A DNA stretch of 15,389 nt from Sanchytrium tribonematis (taxonomy: Eukaryota; Sanchytriomycota; Sanchytriomycetes; Sanchytriales; Sanchytriaceae). The stretch is from positions 1 to 15,389 of the forward strand of contig JADGIG010000152.1 of assembly GCA_018985235.1 (NCBI GenBank), given 5' to 3'. A program made the translations under genes and the position numbers. This document shows, one piece after another, positions 7,107-14,943 of the stretch; the first letter of the stretch is position 1, and every line of letters starts with the position of its first letter. Under the pieces are notes generated by a model, which had not been told where the DNA came from, searched no databases, and saw only the letters and a list, made by a program, of their open reading frames with translations.

Positions 7107-8078
7107 CTATCTCAGATGTTTATTACGATTTAGTTTTTTTGAGCTAAGACTTTTTCTCGCCTCACTTTTGGGAATTAATTCGACTTTTTGAAAAGATTTT
7201 ATAGCCACAGAATAACCTTTGTAATCGTATTTTTCTTTTAATTTCTCTTTCACTTTCTTCAATAAGTCCGGCTTCGATGGGTCTTTGCATAATTTTAAAG
7301 CTTTTCGATGAATGTAACGAAGCTTTTTCTGCACTTTTCCGCTACTTTCAAATGTATTCAATTCATTAAAAATTACTTTCGTCTTTTTTAAATCATGGTC
7401 TTGCAGTGGACAATCTGGTACATCTACCTTTTCCCCATCATATACAGGGCCGGATTGAGTAAGTGTTACATCCGAATAATATTCTATCAAGGAGCTCTCT
7501 TTCTTCGCATCATGCTGTTTGATTATTTCTTTCAGCTTCAATTGAATTTTTTCATTATAAGGGCAATCTGGATTCTGTTCCAAATAATTACTTCGATGGA
7601 AACCAGGGTAAACATGTGAAAATGGCCGCTCCGACTCTTTTGCGTTTAAATTCTGAATTCGCTTCAGTTGCTCTCTGTAAGCATCCAAAGATTGTGATCG
7701 ATAATAACCTGCAAATTCTCTAGGACTGTCCACTAACTCAATCAAGGTCTCATCTTCGCTTCTTTTATTTAAACCTAATCGGAGCAACCTACAATAACCT
7801 CCAGCACGATTTTTGTAACGCTGTCCTAGCACGCCAAATAATTGTGGTAATACAATGCTGGGTAAGAATACATCCGCTTTGGCAAGCTCATAAGATCGGG
7901 GAGTACCTATTTTGGCTTTTGTAATTAGTGGCTCTGCAAATTTTCTCAATTCTTTGGCCTTGGCTGTTGTTGTGACAATTCGGTCTCGAAGAAACAACTG
8001 CGTTGCCAAATTTCTTAGAAGAGCTCTACGGTGCTCCGCGTCTCTGCTCAATTTGGCAAATCCTTTCCCATGTCTCAT
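7107..8078 (-). CDS. MRPL17: Mitochondrial large-subunit ribosomal protein bL17m, extended
   Basis: The protein begins MRHGKGFAKLSRDAEHRRAL, the diagnostic start of bacterial L17. LRKFAEPLITKAK, RAGGYCRLLRLG and IELVDS complete the bL17 fold by about residue 120. bL17 sits near the exit of the nascent-peptide tunnel in the large subunit, here presumably in the mitochondrial ribosome. The 323-residue protein then carries about 200 extra, lysine-rich residues with no recognised domain, where bacterial L17 ends at about 120-130. ATG 8078 is set by the family start; upstream in-frame sequence has only a TTG. Only four bases separate this start from the divergent POP7-like start at 8083. A mitochondrial targeting peptide is not obvious, but basic N-termini in bL17m can serve. 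Confidence 0.92.
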   Translation of the reverse strand: MRHGKGFAKLSRDAEHRRALLRNLATQLFLRDRIVTTTAKAKELRKFAEPLITKAKIGTPRSYELAKADVFLPSIVLPQLFGVLGQRYKNRAGGYCRLLRLGLNKRSEDETLIELVDSPREFAGYYRSQSLDAYREQLKRIQNLNAKESERPFSHVYPGFHRSNYLEQNPDCPYNEKIQLKLKEIIKQHDAKKESSLIEYYSDVTLTQSGPVYDGEKVDVPDCPLQDHDLKKTKVIFNELNTFESSGKVQKKLRYIHRKALKLCKDPSKPDLLKKVKEKLKEKYDYKGYSVAIKSFQKVELIPKSEARKSLSSKKLNRNKHLR

Positions 8079-8082
8079 TCTT

Positions 8083-8403
8083 ATGTTACAAGGGATCAAT
8101 AGAAAAGTACCATTGTACCATCAAAAACCTCTTCGCAATCAGATCTATCTTACTCGCAAGCATCCTAAAAGATACTGTAATGAAATATTAAGGCTTTTAA
8201 AAGATTTTGACACTGTTGAACTGTTTTCAAGTGGGGCGGCGATTCATACATTGTGCTGCGTCAAAATGGAGATAGAGAGACTGATATATCTACCAGTCAA
8301 TGTTCCAAATTTATTGATCGAGATTTCTTGTTCGATTAAGACCTACACAATAGACCAGGATAAAAAACTAAATGGTGTTGTGCTTGAAATTACTAAAAAA
8401 TAA
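8083..8403 (+). CDS. POP7: RNase P/MRP subunit POP7/RPP20-like (Alba fold)
   Basis: The 106-residue protein fits the Alba-like fold of RPP20/POP7. It has strand IYLTRKHP, a helix KRYCNEILRLLKDF, strand DTVELFSSGAAIHTL (the G-x-A-I turn before the long helix), helix CVKMEIERLIY, and closing strands LIEISCSIKTYTID and GVVLEITKK. In the family this subunit pairs with RPP25/POP6 and binds the P3 arm of RNase P and MRP RNA, for tRNA 5' processing and rRNA maturation. Identification rests on fold pattern and the IYLTRK/GAAIH positions, so another Alba protein is possible. ATG 8083 is the first ATG after the divergent bL17m start, four bases away. The stop is 13 bp before SAM50. Confidence 0.65.
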   Translation: MLQGINRKVPLYHQKPLRNQIYLTRKHPKRYCNEILRLLKDFDTVELFSSGAAIHTLCCVKMEIERLIYLPVNVPNLLIEISCSIKTYTIDQDKKLNGVVLEITKK

Positions 8404-8416
8404 ACTTTTGCCCCTT

Positions 8417-9500
8417 ATGGCAACTTACTATGCTTCCGTAGATATCAACGGTATTGATGTGGAGGAAGATTTGGCAAAAGCAATAGTAGATCCAATTTTC
8501 AAGTCCAGCGACTTGCATAGAACAGCACAATATTTACGATCTTTAGGAGTCCAAGCAATTTTTACAAAAGATGGTGATCATTTGGACATACAATGCAAAG
8601 AAATGAAGAAATTGAAATTGGGTGTTGGTACGGAGGTATCCCAACAAGATGTAACTCTTGGACTCAGCTTAGTTGCAAATAATTTAAGAAAAAGACTAGA
8701 TAATCTTCAATTCAAAGCCAATTTTGGTCAATGGACAAGGGGCCTATTTGAGTTGCAATACAAGATACCATTGCAGAGCAATCTTCTATCCAGAATGGTA
8801 CACTCATTAAGATTTGGTAATATCACCATGCCTACTAAAATGTATGAAAGATCCGTAACTTCCAAATACATTGTTGAACATGAAAGCCTCCCACTTACCT
8901 ACTCCATTGGGCCCGAGATCAGTTTGAGGGATCATTTAGAGTATTCTCAAATGGGTGGTGTTGGTCATGAAGTAGCATTTGACTCTAGGGATAAAGCCTT
9001 GCCATCAAAGGGAATTAATTTTAAAATTGGTCAATTCATCGGAATGTGGGAGCCTCACACCTTTGTCAAAAATTATTGCTATTTTTCTATCACAAAATCG
9101 TTATTTAATCTAGTACCTCTTTTTCATTTAGAGTTTGCAAGCCACTATTCGAGCAAATGATGTAAGTGGCAAACATCATGTAATAGACAAAATATACAGT
9201 GGAGGTCCTTGTTCTATAAGAGGATACCCTGTTGGAAAAATTGTAAAAGATCAATTTATTGAAAGCGGACTCAATTTGTTTGGACCCTGGCTGGCTTTTA
9301 TTAGACCATTTGGATTTCTTAATTATGGCTCCTCTCTGAATCAAATCAAATCTTCTGAATATGGGTACGGATCCTATGGCGGTGGAATCGCAATTGGGTT
9401 TGGTTTGATAAGAGGAGAAATATACTATTGTAAGAAGCTAAATGTGAAAGATGAGTTAGAAGAGCGTATCCACATTGGGCTTGGAATGGAATTTCTCTAG
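8417..9500 (+). CDS. SAM50: SAM50/Omp85 beta-barrel assembly protein of the mitochondrial outer membrane (two exons)
   Basis: SAM50 folds and inserts beta-barrel proteins (Tom40, porin) into the mitochondrial outer membrane. Exons 8417-9112 and 9132-9500 give 354 residues. Family landmarks are the short POTRA-like N-terminus (about 1-75, LRSLGVQAIF), DSRDKALPSKG (family DSRN..LPRRG), FVKNYCYFSITKSLF, IDKIYSGGPCSIRGY (the Omp85 signature, human DRFYLGGPTSIRGF), GSYGGGIAIGFG, and the final barrel strand IHIGLGMEFL ending in Phe-Leu. It is shorter than the human or yeast protein (about 470-480). Without splicing the frame ends at TGA 9158-9160 and the signature lies in another frame; a 19-nt intron restores it. 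ATG 8417 is chosen; an in-frame ATG at 8372 would overlap POP7. Confidence 0.9.
9113..9131 (+). other. 19-nt spliceosomal intron in SAM50
   Basis: The intron reads GTACCTCTTTTTCATTTAG and is in phase 0. Removing it joins ...KSLFNL to SLQATIRAND..., which aligns without gaps to human FDSVFSASFWGGM and restores the frame of the Omp85 signature. Retention leads to a stop at 9158. An alternative is a +1 frameshift or indel somewhere in 9132-9160. Confidence 0.72.
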
Positions 9501-9504
9501 TAAA

Positions 9505-10032
9505 TCATTTTTTCGATGAGTATTCAGGAACTGGATCTACATCCTCCAGATTATATAAATTGTCATATTGTGGTAGCTCAGTTGGATTTTGCGGTCTCGA
9601 CTTAAGTTGAATCATCATTGCATGAAATTCGAATGATTTCTTATCGTGGAAATAGAGTTTCATAAATGCGTTTCTGTCTAACATATACACTTTAGGGGAC
9701 TGAATCACTTCCTGTTGCGTAGGTTTGATGCTGCAAGTAAGAAGTTCCACTTTCGAAAAAATACCTTCAGATGTTAGCGTGGGCGACTCAATAAAATGCA
9801 GGGGAACTGATAAGGATTGAAAATACTCATTTGAGGTATTAGGAATATAAATGATTCTTCTATTGGTCAGAAAGAGTGTTCCTAAATTTGCAAAATAATT
9901 GCCCTTTTGGCCGGGAAAACCTTCACCAGAAACTAAATCCAATTGGACTTTTTCAGTAGTGTTGTAGATCTTCTCCATATCCCCCATTATAGGCAATTTG
10001 GATGAATTCAACGTAACAGAATTGACTGACAT
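9505..10032 (-). CDS. GRAM-domain protein of the WBP2 family
   Basis: The 175-residue protein carries a GRAM/PH-like fold of the WBP2/UPF0664 group. MEKIYNTTEKVQLDL and NLGTLFLTNRRIIYIP (family GTVYLTPYRVIFLS) lead into FQSLSVPLHFIES and a closing helix FEFHAMMIQLKSR. Family members bind membranes or phosphoinositides, and animal WBP2 uses PPxY motifs to recruit WW-domain E3 ligases or YAP. Here the short tail has LPQY and VPEY, weak variants of such motifs, and lacks the long Pro/Gly/Tyr tail. ATG 10032 is chosen because the upstream frame has no earlier ATG. Its stop is 4 bp from the SAM50 stop, so transcripts must overlap. The precise role in this organism is unknown. Confidence 0.75.
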   Translation of the reverse strand: MSVNSVTLNSSKLPIMGDMEKIYNTTEKVQLDLVSGEGFPGQKGNYFANLGTLFLTNRRIIYIPNTSNEYFQSLSVPLHFIESPTLTSEGIFSKVELLTCSIKPTQQEVIQSPKVYMLDRNAFMKLYFHDKKSFEFHAMMIQLKSRPQNPTELPQYDNLYNLEDVDPVPEYSSKK

Positions 10033-10181
10033 TTTCACGTTAGAAAAACTCCTTGTTTTTTGTGCGCTACTCAAGTGTAAAAGGGCAGGTCTCAATTTTG
10101 CTAAATTTTCTAAAACAAAAATAAATCCAGATTTGGTCTTGATTTAAGTGAAGAGATGCAACTGCAAAAGTTTATTATGGA

Positions 10182-10619
10182 TTAATTATTACTTCTTCGT
10201 CTTGTCACTTTTGATGCTGCTTCAAAAATTTCATTTTTGTCATTTGTTCCTATTTGCTTTAAAAACACATGACATCTGATTAGGTGGGATCTCATAGCGT
10301 CAGCTCTACCTTTAGTTTTAAGGCTTTTCCCGCAATATGGACAAGGCTCTCTGGCGGAGTGTACATTTCTAAGGTGCCTAACGACAGAAGATCTCTCTGT
10401 GAATGCGGTATTACAAATAGAGCACAAAAATTGACGTCGACTTGCATCCATAGTGTATTGAGACTCAATATCAGTCAAGCTTGTAGTTCTTGTATTAATA
10501 TTTGGTGTACTAATGGTATTAAAACTACCTGTATCATCTGGGTATGAAGCTCTTCTTCTTTGTTCTTCTGGTATATTGTCTAATGCGCTTGGATCTTCCA
10601 AAATATCGCGCAAAGACAT
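10182..10619 (-). CDS. C2H2 zinc-finger protein
   Basis: The 145-residue protein has a disordered N-terminal half (MSLRDILEDPSALDNIPEE, then Ser/Thr-rich) and two fingers. Finger 1 is C66-x2-C69-x12-H82-x4-H87. Finger 2 is C93-x2-C96-x15-H112-x4-H117, longer than the canonical spacing, with KTKGRADAMRSHLIRCH in its helix. A basic tail (SKVTRRRSNN) follows. Its size and layout suggest a small DNA-binding transcription factor, but the target and orthologue are unknown. ATG 10619 is the first ATG; upstream in-frame sequence reaches only a TTG. It lies 72 bp downstream of the sphingosine kinase start-strand gene and 149 bp upstream of the GRAM gene, all on the minus strand. Confidence 0.75.
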   Translation of the reverse strand: MSLRDILEDPSALDNIPEEQRRRASYPDDTGSFNTISTPNINTRTTSLTDIESQYTMDASRRQFLCSICNTAFTERSSVVRHLRNVHSAREPCPYCGKSLKTKGRADAMRSHLIRCHVFLKQIGTNDKNEIFEAASKVTRRRSNN

Positions 10620-10691
10620 TTGCAACGGGATTGAAAGGGTGGAAACAAATAAAAATATATTGGACCCCTCGTACTCTCAGCACTGCCAAAT

Positions 10692-11885
10692 TTATTCATC
10701 TCTGGAGGTTCCAGTCATAATATCCTCGTCTAGCCATTCTGGGGCCATTACTTGGATTTTTAAAGAAGGCGAAACAATTGCACATAATTTGGAGTGCGGC
10801 ATGAATTCGCCATCAAGATCCATGAGAGTCTTATTCGTTGTAGGAGTAAGTGTGTATTCAGTCGTTTTGACATAAGTCCATTTAATAGATTTAAACTTTT
10901 TAGCATCCCGACCATCTAGTAACATTTTTAAGCCATTTTTGATGCTTAATTTGTTATGCAAAATATGTATATAACCATCACTCAGTCTTGCATATGGGCA
11001 CCCAAAATGTTCTTCATCTAGAAAAGGTAAGCTCAACGCTAGAAAGCAAGTCATATTAATTTTTTCTTCTTTAAAAGTGTTTCCTTGACGATAAGATAGA
11101 ACTCCTTCATAGTTCTTCTTGCGTAAAAGGTAGTAGACCGCAGCGATTTCTGTCCGCAACCTTCCCATGCATCTAAATTTCTCACTGCCTAAATCTATGT
11201 CGCTTAAAAGTCCCCAGAAAAACCCAAGAAGCGAATAGTACTGTAATGTATTAAATGTGTACTTGGTTAAATCCAACTGTTTAGTTTGGCCGAAAATTGC
11301 TGTCAAAAGCGCTATTTCAAAGTCTAAGCAATCTAGACAGGTTGCTAGTGCATTACCAGTTCCAGCTTTAATGACTGCAATAGGTATATCAAGGGTCTGC
11401 TTTTTGACAGATACTTGCAGGTAATCAAATATTAAACCATCTCCGCTAATGAAAATAATTTTGGAATACATGGCAAAATTAATTTCGTCTATATGTCTTT
11501 GAGACTTGGTGATAATTATAGTGAAATTCAGATTCATTAGTTTCAACAATGGCTCGACTTTATCGATTATCTTCCGACCTTTTTTCTTTCCGCTTTTAGG
11601 ATTAACCAGAACAAGAATATGATTATTTTGATTTTGTAGCTCAGAAGTTCGGTTTGAGCGAATTTCAATGAGATTGTCTGAGTTTTCACACTGTTCAACT
11701 GTCTCCAGGCTGTATCTCTTGACTGCGGCCTTCCTATTAGTATTTTTTACAATAAATGAAAATTTAACAATTTTTTTTGAAGTTTCGTCCGTGATAGGTA
11801 ATAAGTCTTTCAAAGCTACCTCTAGTGACTTGTATTCGTTGTTAACTGCAGTGGAAACCCCAAAATAAGTCAAAAAAATTTTCAT
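10692..11885 (-). CDS. Sphingosine (long-chain base) kinase
   Basis: The enzyme phosphorylates sphingoid bases with ATP to give sphingosine-1-phosphate-type signals, and belongs to the diacylglycerol-kinase catalytic fold. The 397-residue protein starts at ATG 11885. Domain signs are LVNPKSGKKKG (about 92-102, nucleotide loop), SGDG (147-150, with D149 equivalent to the catalytic base), IKAGTGNALA (172-181, family PAGSGNALA), WGLLSDIDLGSEKFRCMGRL (224-243, the C4 region distinctive of sphingosine kinases) and DGYIHIL near the C-terminus (family DGxxxL). The SGDGL motif continues IFDYLQ rather than the family's (H/Y)EVxNG, so a usually conserved Glu and Asn-Gly are changed. Length is typical of the human SPHK1 class and shorter than yeast LCB4. 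It is divergent from the copper ATPase with a 193-bp shared upstream region that has two CCAAT boxes (11917-11921, 12021-12025). Confidence 0.9.
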   Translation of the reverse strand: MKIFLTYFGVSTAVNNEYKSLEVALKDLLPITDETSKKIVKFSFIVKNTNRKAAVKRYSLETVEQCENSDNLIEIRSNRTSELQNQNNHILVLVNPKSGKKKGRKIIDKVEPLLKLMNLNFTIIITKSQRHIDEINFAMYSKIIFISGDGLIFDYLQVSVKKQTLDIPIAVIKAGTGNALATCLDCLDFEIALLTAIFGQTKQLDLTKYTFNTLQYYSLLGFFWGLLSDIDLGSEKFRCMGRLRTEIAAVYYLLRKKNYEGVLSYRQGNTFKEEKINMTCFLALSLPFLDEEHFGCPYARLSDGYIHILHNKLSIKNGLKMLLDGRDAKKFKSIKWTYVKTTEYTLTPTTNKTLMDLDGEFMPHSKLCAIVSPSLKIQVMAPEWLDEDIMTGTSRDE

Positions 11886-12028
11886 GATTGAAGCCGTAAA
11901 AAGGGAGCGTTTTAGACCAATATTTTGGTTGTTTTATTTAAAAGAAATCCGTAATGCCAGGATAAAAGCCATTGAAAACATTGAGCAAGTTCCGCCTTGT
12001 TCCCAAGTAATTTAATTTCACCAATCAA

Positions 12029-12085
12029 ATGCTCCTTGAGACTATTTTAAGAATTGGGACTCTCCGAACTCAACACGGATGCTGA
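12029..12085 (+). other. Upstream ORF overlapping the copper-ATPase start
   Basis: ATG 12029 opens an 18-residue frame ending TGA at 12083-12085, out of frame with and overlapping the ATPase ATG at 12079. If transcribed, it would force leaky scanning or re-initiation. Whether the mRNA begins upstream of it is unknown. Confidence 0.25.
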
Positions 12086-14922
12086 TTCAAATCCAACCTG
12101 CCCACTATTCAATTCAAAACGATGAAGTTATATTTGAGATCAGACTATTGAAATTATTAAATCTTTACAACGATATCACAGTATCAAGAGACCTAATTGA
12201 GTGCGATCAGTTGCACGAGCTACTTGGCAGGCTAAAGGAGCATGATTTCGAATACAATACTATTGAAGTTATTAAACTAAGAATATTTGGGATGACATGT
12301 ACAAGTTGCAGTGGGGCCATTGAGGAAAATGTCGGAATTATGGAAGGAATTTACAATTGTGTCGTGAACTTGGCACTAGAATATTGTATTGTTAAATTTA
12401 ACAAAAAAATTATAGGGGTGCGTGATATTATTACTAGGATCGAAGAACTTGGGTTTGATGTTTTAATGATGGACATGAGCGCCTCAATACAATTGGAGCA
12501 CCTACAAAAGACTAAGGACATTATTGAATTAAGATCTGCATTTCAAAAAAGTTTAATCTTTTCTATACCTAATATGTTATTAATGTTTATAAACAATGGC
12601 CCAGAGTTGTATCACATTTATGTCACCCATTTTATACAATTTATTTTAGCAACAATTTCAATGTGTACAGTCGGAAAAAGGTTTTATTATCATGCCTACA
12701 AAGGTCTGCTAAACAACTCATTTACAATGGATACCCTAGTTTCGTTAGGAACTCTTTCTGCCTATTTATTCAGCGTAATTATGATGATACACAGGATATC
12801 TCATTCAGACGAGCATTTAATTGTGTTTTTTGACACAACCACAATGTTAATTACTTTTATTTTACTGGGCAAATTTCTGGAGACTAGTGCAAAAGCTAAA
12901 ACCAGCACAGCTTTGGGAAATTTGTTGCAACTTAGGCCTGAAAATGCTACTCTAGTTGAATGGAACGAAAAAGGAAAGCTCATGAATTTCGATTACAAGC
13001 CAGATTTTAATTACTGGTTTAACATCTGGGAAATGTGCTCAATTGACCAGCTGGTCCACAAGCAAAAATCGATATCAACAGATTTAATTCAAAATGGTGA
13101 TATTATTTGTGTACTTGCGGGAGAAAGAATTCCTGCAGACGGGTTCGTAATTCATGGTAATACCAGTGTGGATGAAAGTTTAATAACTGGGGAAACCCTC
13201 CCGATTGAAAAAAATATTGGGGATCATGTGATAGCAGGTAGCATCAACGGAAATGGTGTGTTTAGAATGTATGCTGATGCAGTTGGTAATGACACAACGC
13301 TAAGTCGAATTATTCACTTGGTGGAGAAAGCCCAAAGCGTTAAAGCACCTATCGAATATGTCAGTGATGCAATTGCGAGTATCTTTGTTCCTGTAGTTGT
13401 CTCCTTGGCTATTTTAACTTTTATTTCTTGGTACATAATCTTGAGTGTGTTTACACCAGCAGATAGTTTTTTCGAACATCTTGGAACGCACGGTAGAGCA
13501 GACACTTTATTTCTTTGTGTAAAAATTTGTATATCTGTGGTAGTGATAGCTTGTCCTTGCACTCTTGGTCTGGCTACTCCAACTGCAGTCATGGTCGGTA
13601 CCGGTGTGTCTGCTAATTTAGGCATCCTTATTAAGGGTGGTAGTAGTTTGGAAGGCGCAAACAATATTACCACTCTCGTATTTGATAAAACTGGAACTTT
13701 GACATCCGGCAAAATGAGTGTGCAACGCTCTTTTATTCTTGAAAATAAGGATAAAATATCAGAGAGACTTTTTTGGACTTTATTGGCTGCTGCAGAACTT
13801 AATAGTGAGCATCCTATTGGCAGATCCATTGTGGAATATAGTCGAAAATGCCTGAACCTAGCAAGAAATCAGATAAGGCAAGTTGTGAATTCTACCAAAG
13901 TGGATATACTTCCAGGGCTCGGTATAAAATTAATTTGTAAGGTTGATTCGAATTACAGCAACCCATCCAGTCCTTTGAATTCCCCTAAAATATCTAAAAA
14001 AGCAGATACAGCTTTTTCTGATCACCACGGTGAACATTTTGAGGTTTTAGTTGGTAATGCGAAATTAATGAAAAAGTCGGGAATTGATGGCAGCTTATTG
14101 CAAAGTTTTTTCGAAGATGAGTCTATGTTGGGCCATACTGTCATATTTGTTGCGCTAAATAATAAGCTAGCTGGATGCGTGAGCGTTGGTGACGAACTAA
14201 AGCCATTTGCGAGGGAAACTGTTGAAGGACTAGAGATGATGGGAATTGAGGTAATAATGTGCACTGGAGATAATTCGATAACCGCCAATGCTGTTGCCAG
14301 TAAGTGTGGGATCACCGAGGTTTTTGCTGAAGTAAGCCCACAAGGAAAAGCCCAGATTATAAAAGAAATTAAGTCAAGAAAATCCTATCGTAAAATCTCT
14401 TATTTCGATAAATTTCTGAACAGGTTTCGTCAAGATGTGGATGATAGACAAGTTGTCGGCTTTTGTGGCGATGGAATTAATGATTCCATTGCATTAGCTG
14501 AATCAGACATTGGAATCTCGCTAGGAAGTGGATCTGACATTGCAATGGAAACTGCAGATATAATTTTGATGAAATCAGAGCTTTTGGATGTTGTGACGAG
14601 TATTGATTTAAGTCGAAATATATTTAAAAGGATTAAGTTGAATTTTCTTTGGGCATTTTCATACAATATGGTGTCCATTCCTCTGGCCATGGGAGTAGGT
14701 ATTCCATTTGGGTTATTTTTACACCCAATGACTGCTGGTGCTGCAATGGCGTTTAGTTCTGTGAGTGTCGTGACATCCTCATTGATGTTAAAATTTTATA
14801 AAGTCCCAACCTGGATATTAAAGCTCAAAGGTGAAATTGTACATTACTACTTGTTGGAAAGAACAGTCATGAAATTTAATGGCTTATTTTCTAATAATAG
14901 CGAATATTATCCTTTACAATAA
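12079..14922 (+). CDS. CCC2: Copper-transporting P1B-type ATPase (CCC2/ATP7 family)
   Basis: This pump moves Cu(I) from the cytosol into the Golgi lumen or out of the cell, supplying cuproenzymes such as multicopper oxidases. The 947-residue protein has one metal-binding HMA domain with GMTCTSC (C74, C77), preceded by about 60 residues that look like a second HMA domain without its CxxC. Catalytic landmarks are the actuator ITGET (T370-G-E372), the transmembrane CPC site (C492-P-C494), the phosphorylation motif DKTGT (D536), SEHP (H578-P579) and GDGINDS (D798). The last two helices carry the family YN and MxxSS-like residues (FSYNM, MAFSSVSV). Extra segments lie before the actuator GDI motif (about 25 residues) and in the nucleotide domain, including SPLNSPKIS. 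ATG 12079 follows an in-frame stop at 12037. Confidence 0.95.
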   Translation: MLIQIQPAHYSIQNDEVIFEIRLLKLLNLYNDITVSRDLIECDQLHELLGRLKEHDFEYNTIEVIKLRIFGMTCTSCSGAIEENVGIMEGIYNCVVNLALEYCIVKFNKKIIGVRDIITRIEELGFDVLMMDMSASIQLEHLQKTKDIIELRSAFQKSLIFSIPNMLLMFINNGPELYHIYVTHFIQFILATISMCTVGKRFYYHAYKGLLNNSFTMDTLVSLGTLSAYLFSVIMMIHRISHSDEHLIVFFDTTTMLITFILLGKFLETSAKAKTSTALGNLLQLRPENATLVEWNEKGKLMNFDYKPDFNYWFNIWEMCSIDQLVHKQKSISTDLIQNGDIICVLAGERIPADGFVIHGNTSVDESLITGETLPIEKNIGDHVIAGSINGNGVFRMYADAVGNDTTLSRIIHLVEKAQSVKAPIEYVSDAIASIFVPVVVSLAILTFISWYIILSVFTPADSFFEHLGTHGRADTLFLCVKICISVVVIACPCTLGLATPTAVMVGTGVSANLGILIKGGSSLEGANNITTLVFDKTGTLTSGKMSVQRSFILENKDKISERLFWTLLAAAELNSEHPIGRSIVEYSRKCLNLARNQIRQVVNSTKVDILPGLGIKLICKVDSNYSNPSSPLNSPKISKKADTAFSDHHGEHFEVLVGNAKLMKKSGIDGSLLQSFFEDESMLGHTVIFVALNNKLAGCVSVGDELKPFARETVEGLEMMGIEVIMCTGDNSITANAVASKCGITEVFAEVSPQGKAQIIKEIKSRKSYRKISYFDKFLNRFRQDVDDRQVVGFCGDGINDSIALAESDIGISLGSGSDIAMETADIILMKSELLDVVTSIDLSRNIFKRIKLNFLWAFSYNMVSIPLAMGVGIPFGLFLHPMTAGAAMAFSSVSVVTSSLMLKFYKVPTWILKLKGEIVHYYLLERTVMKFNGLFSNNSEYYPLQ

Positions 14923-14943
14923 ACTTTTTAATTTTTAAAACAC

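Noticed and set aside
8003-8191. 62-codon plus-strand frame around the bL17m start
   Set aside because: Most of it is antisense to bL17m and it conflicts with the better-supported Alba-fold frame from 8083.
8372-8416. SAM50 starting at ATG 8372
   Set aside because: It would overlap the POP7-like gene by 32 bp and add a 15-residue extension; ATG 8417 gives a more ordinary start, though the upstream one cannot be excluded.
9162-9199. GTAAGT..TATACAG 38-nt intron in SAM50
   Set aside because: Its removal would delete residues just before the Omp85 signature and does not fix the frame break at 9158.
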